In this document: positions 8,592-16,675 of the stretch, piece by piece | Layout of the letters: each line of letters opens with the position of its first letter | Position numbering within the stretch: position 1 is the stretch's first letter | Assembly (NCBI GenBank): GCA_937892395.1 | Contig: CALAGJ010000108.1 | Span: forward strand, 1-22,093 | Reading direction: 5' to 3' | DNA: 22,093 bases | Source: an uncultured Parafilimonas sp. | Lineage (GTDB): Bacteria; Bacteroidota; Bacteroidia; Chitinophagales; Chitinophagaceae | Notes under the pieces: model-generated | Database searches by the model: none | The model's input: the letters and a program-made list of their open reading frames with translations, nothing else | Told to the model about the DNA's origin: nothing | Made by a program: the position numbers and the translations under genes

Positions 8592-8999
8592 TTATTCCTG
8601 ACCGGGTTTCCATTTTTTTCTGTTTTGCTTTTTTTGACCAATTAACAACTTATCACTTTTTCTTTTTTGCAATACAGATTTAGGAGTTTTTGTGGCAATA
8701 CGCATTTTTTTGGGTACTAATGCTTTTGATACTTTATCATTCATTTTTTGTATCAACTTTTGCTTATTACCCAGTTGACTTCTCTCCGTGCTGCATTTCA
8801 TTAAAACACATTGGTCCATAGTAATATAAGTAGTAAGAGCAGTATTAATTTTTTCTTTTTGCGCTTCGCTCAATGATTTTGAATGCAGCCAAAACCACCT
8901 ACCTTCCACCATTGTTTCTACTTTGTTTACGTTCTGACCGCCCTTGCCTCCACTCCTTGCGGTTTGGAAAATAATTTCATCGGATATATCTATCTTCAT
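8592..8999 (-). CDS. arfB: Alternative ribosome-rescue factor ArfB (YaeJ), peptidyl-tRNA hydrolase
   Basis: A 135-residue class I release-factor-like protein that frees stalled ribosomes on non-stop mRNA by hydrolysing peptidyl-tRNA. The catalytic GGQ motif is at residues 20-22 inside SGGKGGQNVNKVET. There is no codon-recognition domain, as expected for ArfB. The C-terminal tail (about residues 93-135) is rich in Lys and Arg, including KKMRIATKTPKSV and QKKQNRKKWKP. In known ArfB this tail enters the empty mRNA channel. Length and layout match the family (about 140 residues). The start codon is 19 nt from that of the divergent dtd gene, so the two promoters must reach into the opposite coding regions. 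Confidence 0.94.
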   Translation of the reverse strand: MKIDISDEIIFQTARSGGKGGQNVNKVETMVEGRWFWLHSKSLSEAQKEKINTALTTYITMDQCVLMKCSTERSQLGNKQKLIQKMNDKVSKALVPKKMRIATKTPKSVLQKRKSDKLLIGQKKQNRKKWKPGQE

Positions 9000-9003
9000 G
9001 CGT

Positions 9004-9037
9004 CAAAAATAGTGAACCATGCGTGCAGTTATTCAAA
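9004..9037 (-). promoter_or_regulatory. Candidate arfB promoter overlapping the start of dtd
   Basis: On the minus strand TTTG (9037-9034), a 22-nt spacer and TATTTTTG (9011-9004) resemble a Bacteroidota promoter. The -7 box is a full TAnnTTTG match. It ends 4 nt before the arfB ATG, so transcription would begin at or next to the start codon and give a leaderless or nearly leaderless mRNA. The -33 element lies inside the first codons of dtd. Confidence 0.4.
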
Positions 9038-9471
9038 GGGTAAAGGAAGCATCCGTTTATATTGCTACTACAAGAAATGGTGCCATAAGGCATGGCTTGT
9101 TGATCTTTATAGGTATTGAAGATGCAGATACAGATATTGATATAGACTGGATGAGTAACAAAATTGTAAACATGCGTATATTCAATGATGATGCAGGTTT
9201 GATGAATCTATCCATAAAAGATATTGGCGGAGATATTTTGCTCATCAGTCAGTTTACCCTCTATGCACTTACTAAAAAAGGAAACAGACCTTCCTTTATT
9301 CAGGCTGCCAAACCCTTAATTGCCATACCCATTTATGAAAAGCTGATTCATGTTTTAGAAAAACAGTTAGGAAAGAAAATAGAAACTGGTGTTTTTGGAG
9401 CAGATATGCAGGTGAATCTTTTGAATGATGGACCTGTAACCATAGTTATAGATAGTAAGAGAAGGGAATAA
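9019..9471 (+). CDS. dtd: D-aminoacyl-tRNA deacylase
   Basis: A 150-residue homodimeric cytoplasmic enzyme that removes D-amino acids, and glycine mischarged on tRNA(Ala), from tRNA. The start MRAVIQRV is the usual family N-terminus. The active-site motif SQFTLYA begins at Ser77 with Thr80. The cross-subunit Gly-cisPro motif lies in NDGPVT (Gly138-Pro139), and FGADMQV precedes it. All diagnostic parts are present and the length is normal. It is transcribed divergently from arfB and convergently with the M36 protease, from which a perfect hairpin at 9491-9520 separates it. Confidence 0.96.
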   Translation: MRAVIQRVKEASVYIATTRNGAIRHGLLIFIGIEDADTDIDIDWMSNKIVNMRIFNDDAGLMNLSIKDIGGDILLISQFTLYALTKKGNRPSFIQAAKPLIAIPIYEKLIHVLEKQLGKKIETGVFGADMQVNLLNDGPVTIVIDSKRRE

Positions 9472-9490
9472 TACTTTGTAAACAAATAAA

Positions 9491-9520
9491 AAAGAGGCTG
9501 CTCTGTGGAGCAGCCTCTTT
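9491..9520. terminator. Bidirectional intrinsic terminator
   Basis: A perfect 13-bp stem (AAAGAGGCTGCTC at 9491-9503, GAGCAGCCTCTTT at 9508-9520) with a 4-nt TGTG loop sits between convergent dtd and the M36 protease gene. On the minus strand it runs into TTTTTTATTTG, an excellent U-tract, so it should end the protease transcript well. On the plus strand the tail is only TTTAAATT, weaker but likely to work for dtd. Confidence 0.85.
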
Positions 9521-9539
9521 AAATTATACTTTGAATTTA

Positions 9540-12500
9540 TTATTTGTTTACAACCACTTTATAGTTAGCTGTAAATCCTTCACCTTTTATTACAAGGTTA
9601 TATACACCAGAACTTAAGCGGGATACATCTACTGGCAATGTAGCTCCAGTCATGATGTAAGAACCTAACTGCTGACCAGCTGTACTAATTAACTGTACAG
9701 AAAGGTTTTCTGTATTACCATCAATTTGTATAGTAAGTGTATTGCCTACTACAGGGTTTGGCAATAACTTGATTACTGGTTTCAAACTTGCAAAGTCTAA
9801 TGATTCAACAGTACTATAAGTAGATTTACCATCTAAATCAACTTGCTTTATGCGGTAGCTGTTTTTTGCAATTGCAGGATTGAGGTCATCTGTTTGATAG
9901 AAACTTTCAATACCACTATTTCCTTTTGCTTTTACAGTACCTATAGCGGCATAAGTACGACCACCATCAGTAGATCTTTCAACAATAAATTTATCTGTAT
10001 TGATTTCTTGTTTTGTACTCCATTTCAGTAAGGCTGTTTTACCTTGTTTTACAGCTGTAAACTTACCCCAAACTACAGGAAGTGGTGGTAAATCGTAAGC
10101 TGCAACCAGGTCTTTTATTTTACAATTGGAAGCACCTTGATTTGCACTATAGCCCATACCTCTTCTGGCAAATGCATTCCAAATGATAGCACTGTATCTA
10201 CCTCCGTACAGCAATGTATCTGCCTTCAATAAACCATTTCTACAATCTATTAAACCAGGATTCTGATTAAGCTGACCATAACATTTTGTTAAATTCATAC
10301 CTTTCATCACCAAATTCATAGAAATAATATTACCGGCTGCTTCTTTATCTGTATTATCAAAGAGTGATGGTGCAATGCCTTTCACTTGAATTAAGTCCCA
10401 AGTCATATCCCATAAGGTTGATGCCCATATTTCTCCTACAAGATAATTCATTGCAATTCTAGTTTGTAATTTCGTAGACTTTGGATAATCGCAACCACCC
10501 AAGATGCCATTATCAATATTGTCAAAAAAATCATTTTCAGCAATTGATGGTGTTTGTAAACTATCATAAGTCCATGGGTCGATACTTAAATCAGTAGAAT
10601 AAAAATAACTTCTGATTGTAGAATATTCTTCAGAAGGGAAGCCAAAAGCATAAGCACCAATACTTCTTGCTTTTGCTCCATCTGTGGCTGTAGCTGTGGC
10701 CCAGTTTGTAGTGGACATTAAGGCATAATAATCACTCCAACCCTCTCCAGGCTGCTCACCACCAAGAAGGCAAGTTGCATTGGTACCCATTTGGCGGTTT
10801 GAAATGCCATGACCATATTCATGAGTATGTATGCTATTATCTAAGTTGCCATCTCTTTTTGGTATGTAATTCAGGTTAGCAAAGCAAGGTGTATTGGCAT
10901 CTAACTCGGCCCTAACCTTTTCCCCATCTACCCATGTTATGAAAAAAGCGGGTATTGTTATTGTAGACTGCTCTGGGCCAGTACCTATCATGGTTGCCAA
11001 AGTATCGGAACCAACGTAATCATTTGCTACAATAACTCCAATTGCACCAGCGTTTTGGGCATTAATTACTTTTGTAACAAATGGGCATCTTTCTAAACCC
11101 TTTCCACCTCTATTTATAAAAGCAATTTTTCCAACAAGATTGCTTCCATTGTTACCCGGCCTACATGCCCAATGTCCAGTATTGTCTTCATCAGTATAAT
11201 AAACCACATCACCTGATTTTGAACCCACTTGAGATAATTTATTATCTGCATCAAATGCATTTTCTGCTGTACGCATAAAGCCATCATTTTCAGCAGCAAG
11301 AGCAGGTGAAGCGACCCATTCTAAAGTACCAAAAATGGGAGTTCCGAATAGTCCTACCTGCATTCTTCCTTTTCCACCATCTGCAGGTGTGGAGAAATTA
11401 GCATTAAAAGCGGTGGCATCGTCACCACTGCTTTTCCCATCAAAGCCTTCAATCACCACATAGTCATTTTGTGCACCACCACGTCCTTGATTTGAAGCCT
11501 GAAAATTTCTATTCACTTCATCCATACCATAAGCATATACAAGATCATGCATATAATTTCCCCAATAGAATAGATTGGTTAACCCAAAATTTCTAGTTTG
11601 AAAATCTTCTATGGGATCTCCATCAAAATCAGGGTTTGGAACAAACTCCACTTCCGGTAATGATTTTGTAGATACAGGCGATGAGTTTGGTCCTGCAACA
11701 TCATTTGAATCTAAATCATCATAGACAAATACATTATTTCCTCTTGTAATGTTGTAATCAACACTACCATCATTATTCCATTTTAAGGTAGAGGCATTGG
11801 CATTTACATTTTGATTCCAAGGATCTACAATTGTTGTAACAGCTCCCTTAAACGGACTGGACAATGTCACCAATTTGTATGTTCCTTTACTTATAGCAGC
11901 AGGAGCAGCCGGAATATCTGCACTGGCAGTCAATTCTGGGGCTTCATATACAATGGTTCTTGGTGCTTTCTTTACATCTTCCAAAGTTTCGTAGCGTGTA
12001 TTATTTATTTTGCTAATCACAGATCCATTAGAAGCATCTACATGCATAACCCAATCTGCAGACCCCTCTTTCACTGGGAATCTTACATACCAACTCAGTT
12101 TTGCATCTTGATTAACATCGTCCACAACCCATACCAAACGTGCCTTTATATTATTTAAAGCAACACCACCATCGGCAAATTCAAACTCCATATTATCAGC
12201 AGATTGCTTTAGTGCTGCCACCATTGGAGTAGTGAATGTAACACCTAAATCTTTGGCTGCATTGTAAACGGCAGTTAGAGCAGATATTGTGGGTTTTACA
12301 GATTTAGTTTTCATGGTATTTTCCAAACCCAATACCCTGGAAGGATTGGCCATAAAAAGTTTATCATCTCTAAATGCCAAAACACCTTCAGCATTAGAAA
12401 CATCCACACCATTAAAGGTTTGGATTACATAAATCATTGTAGCATTTGCCAGATAATCATAATAGGCATAGCTAACACGGAGGTTTTCTATGGAACCTTC

Positions 12501-12641
12501 TTTTAGGCCAAGTGCTGCGGCATTTTGCTGCACAAGGGATGCCGCTTTCTTGATGTCAACCGATTTATTTGTTTGTGCATAAACAGGCACACCGGCTAGC
12601 ATACAGAAAAGAGCAAGGAGTGTAAAAATTCTGTACATCAT
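9540..12641 (-). CDS. Secreted M36 (fungalysin) metalloprotease with PA insert and type IX secretion sorting domain
   Basis: A 1033-residue extracellular zinc protease. A signal peptide (MMYRIFTLLALF, ending near VYAQ) leads into a fungalysin/thermolysin-type propeptide (to about residue 210). The M36 catalytic region has HEYGH at 607-611 (zinc ligands His607 and His611, catalytic Glu608) and GEGWSD with the third ligand Glu633. A protease-associated (PA) domain is inserted before it at about 450-590 (GKIAFINRGG, NAGAIGVIVAND, IPAFFITWVDGEKV). After the catalytic domain, about 860-945 look like a fibronectin-type or similar beta domain (ALLKWSTKQEINTDKFIVERS). The last 75 residues (LLPNPVVGNTL to YKVVVNK) are a type A type IX sorting domain, so export through the T9SS and surface attachment or release are expected. 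All catalytic residues are intact. It has its own candidate promoter. Confidence 0.95.
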   Translation of the reverse strand: MMYRIFTLLALFCMLAGVPVYAQTNKSVDIKKAASLVQQNAAALGLKEGSIENLRVSYAYYDYLANATMIYVIQTFNGVDVSNAEGVLAFRDDKLFMANPSRVLGLENTMKTKSVKPTISALTAVYNAAKDLGVTFTTPMVAALKQSADNMEFEFADGGVALNNIKARLVWVVDDVNQDAKLSWYVRFPVKEGSADWVMHVDASNGSVISKINNTRYETLEDVKKAPRTIVYEAPELTASADIPAAPAAISKGTYKLVTLSSPFKGAVTTIVDPWNQNVNANASTLKWNNDGSVDYNITRGNNVFVYDDLDSNDVAGPNSSPVSTKSLPEVEFVPNPDFDGDPIEDFQTRNFGLTNLFYWGNYMHDLVYAYGMDEVNRNFQASNQGRGGAQNDYVVIEGFDGKSSGDDATAFNANFSTPADGGKGRMQVGLFGTPIFGTLEWVASPALAAENDGFMRTAENAFDADNKLSQVGSKSGDVVYYTDEDNTGHWACRPGNNGSNLVGKIAFINRGGKGLERCPFVTKVINAQNAGAIGVIVANDYVGSDTLATMIGTGPEQSTITIPAFFITWVDGEKVRAELDANTPCFANLNYIPKRDGNLDNSIHTHEYGHGISNRQMGTNATCLLGGEQPGEGWSDYYALMSTTNWATATATDGAKARSIGAYAFGFPSEEYSTIRSYFYSTDLSIDPWTYDSLQTPSIAENDFFDNIDNGILGGCDYPKSTKLQTRIAMNYLVGEIWASTLWDMTWDLIQVKGIAPSLFDNTDKEAAGNIISMNLVMKGMNLTKCYGQLNQNPGLIDCRNGLLKADTLLYGGRYSAIIWNAFARRGMGYSANQGASNCKIKDLVAAYDLPPLPVVWGKFTAVKQGKTALLKWSTKQEINTDKFIVERSTDGGRTYAAIGTVKAKGNSGIESFYQTDDLNPAIAKNSYRIKQVDLDGKSTYSTVESLDFASLKPVIKLLPNPVVGNTLTIQIDGNTENLSVQLISTAGQQLGSYIMTGATLPVDVSRLSSGVYNLVIKGEGFTANYKVVVNK

Positions 12642-12700
12642 TTTTTAGTTTTTAAACTTTGTTTTTTTGTAAAGTTCGCAAAATAATGCTTTTTATTTTC

Positions 12701-12730
12701 CAAAATTAATTGCAACCTTTTTTTGACCAA
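12701..12730 (-). promoter_or_regulatory. Promoter candidate of the M36 protease gene
   Basis: On the minus strand TTG (12730-12728), a 19-nt spacer and TAATTTTG (12708-12701) match the Bacteroidota consensus (TTG, 17-23 nt, TAnnTTTG) in both boxes and in spacing. A leader of about 50 nt would precede the ATG. This is the best promoter match noticed in the window. Confidence 0.55.
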
Positions 12731-12841
12731 TTAATTACTTAAATACATGCTTCAAGCTACCAAAAAATGTGATAGATTGTCAATTTTTATTTATGAAATC
12801 AAAAAATTTCTTGAATAACTTTTTTCAAATTGTGCTAAGGT

Positions 12842-12889
12842 CAAAAAAAATATTACTTAACACTCTTAATCATTAGTATTTTATTAAGA
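12842..12889 (-). terminator. Possible weak terminator after the GLPGLI gene
   Basis: Directly after the stop codon, TCTTAAT and ATTAAGA (12864-12870 and 12883-12889) form a 7-bp AT-only stem with a 12-nt loop. A run of eight T on the minus strand follows at 12850-12843. The gap between stem and T-run is about 13 nt and the stem has little GC, so this is only a possibility. The rest of the 248-nt spacer to the protease holds the promoter and no gene. Confidence 0.25.
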
Positions 12890-13675
12890 TTATAAAAAGA
12901 TTGCCCATTGGGCACGCTGAGCCCATTTTCCCCAATCTTTCATACTGGATTGTAGCTGATCTAATAATTGCTTCGAGGTAGTTTTCTTTCCTTTTGAAGG
13001 AGCTGCCATGTCTGCTGTAGTAGGTGCTGTAGTTTCAATTTTTGTAGCAAACCAGGTAGTGTGCAATCGGGGTATGGCTATGCCAAGTATCATACCCGGT
13101 AAATTATTAAATGATTCTGGACCACCACTGCAAAGAATTTGATCTGAATAAAATGCAAAAACAAATATACTATCCATGATGATAGTGGTGGCTTTTCTAC
13201 ATTCTATACCAGCTATTACCCTTGTATCATTTGTTATTTTCCATGGAGCCTTTCTAATACTGTCATCAATAATGAAATTATTTTCAAATACCTGCTTTTG
13301 GGATAATGTTTTTCCTTTGCTTATATCTGTAAATACCACATTTTCTGTGGCTGGTCCTTTCATCCAGTCGTTAACTTTCTGACCAGTATATTCTTTACCT
13401 GGGCGATATAATGTTTGAGAATCTGTGAAGGATAAGTTGAAATAAGAAATGGCATACTCAGGCGACATTTTTTTCATCTGGTCTATCCAAGCTGTATTTT
13501 GTGCATCTTCTCCATTCATTTGATCTTCTAAGCTTTTATATACATTTACTTTCTTTTCATACTCTATTTTTCCTGTTGCGATGAAAGCTTGTTGGCTATT
13601 GGCATTGAAGAAAAACAGCAGCGTACAAATGGTTAGGCAAATGATTTTATGTGTACTACGAATTTTGAAACTCAT
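12890..13675 (-). CDS. GLPGLI family protein (function unknown)
   Basis: A 261-residue secreted or periplasmic protein with a signal peptide (KIICLTICTLLFFFNANSQ). It belongs to the Bacteroidota GLPGLI family, named for a short motif that appears here as GPESFNNLPGMILGI at about residues 182-196. Other family-like traits are the early IATGKIEYEKKVN strand, the VIAGIECRKATT segment and a beta-rich middle. The motif core is NLPGMIL, a variant of the eponymous one. The role of the family is not known. Members are commonly found next to outer-membrane beta-barrel proteins, and here the gene follows one by 42 nt on the same strand, which supports an operon and a shared envelope function. The C-terminal 40 residues are Lys/Gln/Trp-rich (SMKDWGKWAQRAQW). 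Confidence 0.85.
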   Translation of the reverse strand: MSFKIRSTHKIICLTICTLLFFFNANSQQAFIATGKIEYEKKVNVYKSLEDQMNGEDAQNTAWIDQMKKMSPEYAISYFNLSFTDSQTLYRPGKEYTGQKVNDWMKGPATENVVFTDISKGKTLSQKQVFENNFIIDDSIRKAPWKITNDTRVIAGIECRKATTIIMDSIFVFAFYSDQILCSGGPESFNNLPGMILGIAIPRLHTTWFATKIETTAPTTADMAAPSKGKKTTSKQLLDQLQSSMKDWGKWAQRAQWAIFL

Positions 13676-13717
13676 ATAATATTTTTAAAATTTGAAGGGT
13701 AATTGTTTTCTTAATAC

Positions 13718-16528
13718 TTATTTAGTTATGATAACATTTCCACCTGCGCCTGCCACTTCTGCAGCTGACTTTGAAAAGTTCCAAACAAAACTCAACATAA
13801 AATAACGGGTCAATACCTGATAGTTTTTTTCTTGAATGACGCTTGTATTAATAAATCTTTCATAACCTTGGTTTTGATTGAGCAAATCATAACCGGATAT
13901 TTTTAGTAATGCTTTATCATTCTTAAGTAGTTTTCTTCCGATATAAGCATTGAACAAATACACATTATTATTTTGATCAAAGAGATTTGTACGCTGTCTG
14001 AGGTTGGCATCCAAACTGCTGTTTACTTCCATTTTCCAAGGTAGATAAACTGTAAGGCTAAGGTTATGATACTGGGTAATATAATTTGTAGCAAGTTCTT
14101 TATTAATGGAGGAAACCGAGTAATTATAATCTACTCCTCCATAATAATTGAAATTGTATTTCTTTTCTTTCTCTTTGCTAATGCCTCCGTTGAGTCCGAT
14201 GGAATAGTTGTCTGTCGTATTTTTAAAACTATTAACGAATGTGTTGTATCTATTAAGATTCAGGTTTATACCGAGGTTCATATTTGCATTGATCTTGGTC
14301 AATTTTTTGAAGAATCCTATACCTGAATATCCTGAAAAATTTCCATTCGTATTGATGAATTGATAGACCATTCTACCGGTAGTATCAATGGTTTGATTAG
14401 AAACAATTGCATCTTCCGTTGCAGAAAAATTTCCATAAGCCCAAATACCTCTATTGCTCAGTACTTTAAAACTGTTATAATTGAAGTTGATATTATGTTT
14501 GAACTCTTGCTTAAGGAGAGGATTTCCTATTGTAATGCTGAGTGGGTTTGTATTATCTGCCAGAGGTTGTATTTGTTGAATAGTTGGTTGATTTGTAGTA
14601 CCGTTATATCTAATATCAAATCTTGAGGTTTGGTTGAATTTGTAAGTAAACTGTGCTCTTGGAAATAAGTTGGTATATTTTCTGTTGAGTACAGTATCAT
14701 TCAATTTATCATTCTGATCAAAATTGATAAAAGATACGTCTGAGCCTAAAGATGCAGTAATTTTTTTACCATTATATCTAAAAGCCAAACCTGTAGCATG
14801 AGCATCTGCATTAAACTTATAATGGCTGCTGAAAGTATCATTAAATGCTTCAAATTTTCCTGCATTGTCTTTATCAAATGAAAGACGCTCTGCATCACTT
14901 CTATAATTTTTGAATCCATAATTTAATTCAGCAAAAAGCTTAGTGGTGATGGGCTCGGTATAAGTAATTTTAGAATTGAATGCCGCTACTCTGGTATCGT
15001 TAGTTTTCTTTTGATCTGTAGTATCTGTACCAAAAAGCTGCCCTTTTGCAAAAAAAGAATTTGCTGCATACAAGAAGCCGGTAGATGTATTGTTATTCAT
15101 TGTTTCTGTAAGACTAAGGGATAAGGTACGACCGGGTTTTCCAAACTTTTTTCTAACAATAATATTTGCTGAAAGATTATTATTATCTGCTTCTGTACTT
15201 GTGTTTCTTAAGCCATTGTTTACAGGAATATTATTGTCATCAAAAGAGCTACTGTTGAATGTACTAAATGTATTGCCCTGGCCAATATATCCATTGGCTT
15301 TTATTTTAATATTTAGGCTGCTGTCAACATTCCAATCATAGGTACCATTTAAGGAATGTCGTTGCCTGCTATTGAAGGTATAACCATTATCCTTTGTAAA
15401 AAAAGCACTATCCGGTAGTACAGATTGCACCAATGTATTTCCACTGCCGGTACTGCTGATTTTGTTGAAACGATAACTACCATTGAGGCTTTGCTTGTCT
15501 GCATTAAATTTATTAGAATAATTTAAACCGCCGCCCCAGCTTTTAGGAATGCCTTGACCATAATATCGATCATTACTCAACTCATCTTCCTCTCTATTAA
15601 AGAAAAAGAAACCGCCAAAATCTTCATCCATTTCAGGTGCATTTGATCCACCATACTGGCTATTTTCTTCCCAGTTAAGACCCGTCTTTCCTGTACTACT
15701 CATTATGCCATAGGCCGATAACTTTCTCTTGGATTTAAAGTCATTGATCATTGCGCTGTTATTCCAAGTATTGTTGGTACCAATACCTGCTTCAAACTTG
15801 CCAAAATATCCTTTCTTTTTATCATCTTTTAATGTAAGGTTGATGGTTTTATTTCTTTCCCCATCATCAATGCCAGTAAACTCAGCTTGGTCACTTTTTT
15901 TATCAAATACCTGCACTTTTTCTACAGCATCTGCTTGTAAATTTTGAGTAGCTACAGTGGGGTCATTGCCAAAAAATTCTTCACCATCCACCAAAACTTT
16001 TTGCACCTTCTCCCCTTGGGCTGTTATATTCCCATTTTTATCTACCTGTATGCCGGGCAATACTTTTAGTAAATCTTCTACACTTGCTCCTTCACGTACC
16101 TGAAAGCTATCTGCTCTATATTCAAGAGTGTCTCCCTTCATTCGCATGGCTGCTATTTTCTGTCTCACAACTACATCTTCTAATAAATGTGCTTTAGAAG
16201 TAAGGTAGATGTTTCCTAATGCTTTGTTCTCATCTGAGGTTAAGCTAACTTGATCCACATAATCAGCATAGGCATTGCGGGCAACAAGTAACACATAATT
16301 TCCGGCTGCTATATTTTTAAAATTAAAACTTCCATCATTCCCGGTACGGGTAAACTTGTATAGTACTGAGTCTTTGGCATACAGTAGGGAAACTGTAGTA
16401 AGGCTCATGTTTTGTTTTTCTGCCGTGTCTTTTACGATTCCGGTTAAAGATGAATTTTGGGCATTGGAATGAATGAAATAAAAAAGAAAAAAGAAAAAGA
16501 GAATATACTTTGGGTAGCGTTGTTGCAT
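13718..16528 (-). CDS. Outer membrane beta-barrel protein, TonB-dependent-receptor-like, with carboxypeptidase-like domain
   Basis: A 936-residue outer-membrane protein. It has a signal peptide (YILFFFFLFYFIHSNAQ) and a carboxypeptidase-regulatory-like domain at about 25-115 (LTGIVKDTAEKQNMSLTTVSLL, GNDGSFNFKNIAAGNYVL). A plug-like domain follows to about residue 235 (VEDLLKVLPGIQVDKNGNITAQGEKVQKVLVDGEEFFGNDP). The rest is a long Asn/Ser/Thr/aromatic-rich barrel. This layout fits the outer membrane beta-barrel family distinct from classic SusC proteins. No SusD-like partner is adjacent. The downstream GLPGLI gene 42 nt away is the usual companion. The barrel's last aromatic strand (YFMLSFVWNF) is followed by about 18 more residues, ending NVIITK, unlike barrels that end on an aromatic residue. 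Upstream, only a weak promoter-like TTG-N23-TATTTTTA (16582-16549) was seen. Ligand unknown. Confidence 0.9.
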   Translation of the reverse strand: MQQRYPKYILFFFFLFYFIHSNAQNSSLTGIVKDTAEKQNMSLTTVSLLYAKDSVLYKFTRTGNDGSFNFKNIAAGNYVLLVARNAYADYVDQVSLTSDENKALGNIYLTSKAHLLEDVVVRQKIAAMRMKGDTLEYRADSFQVREGASVEDLLKVLPGIQVDKNGNITAQGEKVQKVLVDGEEFFGNDPTVATQNLQADAVEKVQVFDKKSDQAEFTGIDDGERNKTINLTLKDDKKKGYFGKFEAGIGTNNTWNNSAMINDFKSKRKLSAYGIMSSTGKTGLNWEENSQYGGSNAPEMDEDFGGFFFFNREEDELSNDRYYGQGIPKSWGGGLNYSNKFNADKQSLNGSYRFNKISSTGSGNTLVQSVLPDSAFFTKDNGYTFNSRQRHSLNGTYDWNVDSSLNIKIKANGYIGQGNTFSTFNSSSFDDNNIPVNNGLRNTSTEADNNNLSANIIVRKKFGKPGRTLSLSLTETMNNNTSTGFLYAANSFFAKGQLFGTDTTDQKKTNDTRVAAFNSKITYTEPITTKLFAELNYGFKNYRSDAERLSFDKDNAGKFEAFNDTFSSHYKFNADAHATGLAFRYNGKKITASLGSDVSFINFDQNDKLNDTVLNRKYTNLFPRAQFTYKFNQTSRFDIRYNGTTNQPTIQQIQPLADNTNPLSITIGNPLLKQEFKHNINFNYNSFKVLSNRGIWAYGNFSATEDAIVSNQTIDTTGRMVYQFINTNGNFSGYSGIGFFKKLTKINANMNLGINLNLNRYNTFVNSFKNTTDNYSIGLNGGISKEKEKKYNFNYYGGVDYNYSVSSINKELATNYITQYHNLSLTVYLPWKMEVNSSLDANLRQRTNLFDQNNNVYLFNAYIGRKLLKNDKALLKISGYDLLNQNQGYERFINTSVIQEKNYQVLTRYFMLSFVWNFSKSAAEVAGAGGNVIITK

Positions 16529-16675
16529 TGAATTATTTTAATGATAAGTAAAAATACGAAAACATTCGGAGCAAATATGCAAAAGTTTTTTTACAGGTGA
16601 GAATGAAAATTTTTGTTTATTACATGAATGGTTAATATAGTGTGCCGAGAGGAAAAATTCTTATCAAATAAGAAA

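Noticed and set aside
11811..12158. 115-codon plus-strand open frame inside the protease gene
   Set aside because: It is antisense to the propeptide-coding part of a clear M36 protease, and its translation is Cys/Ser/Tyr-rich without family features.
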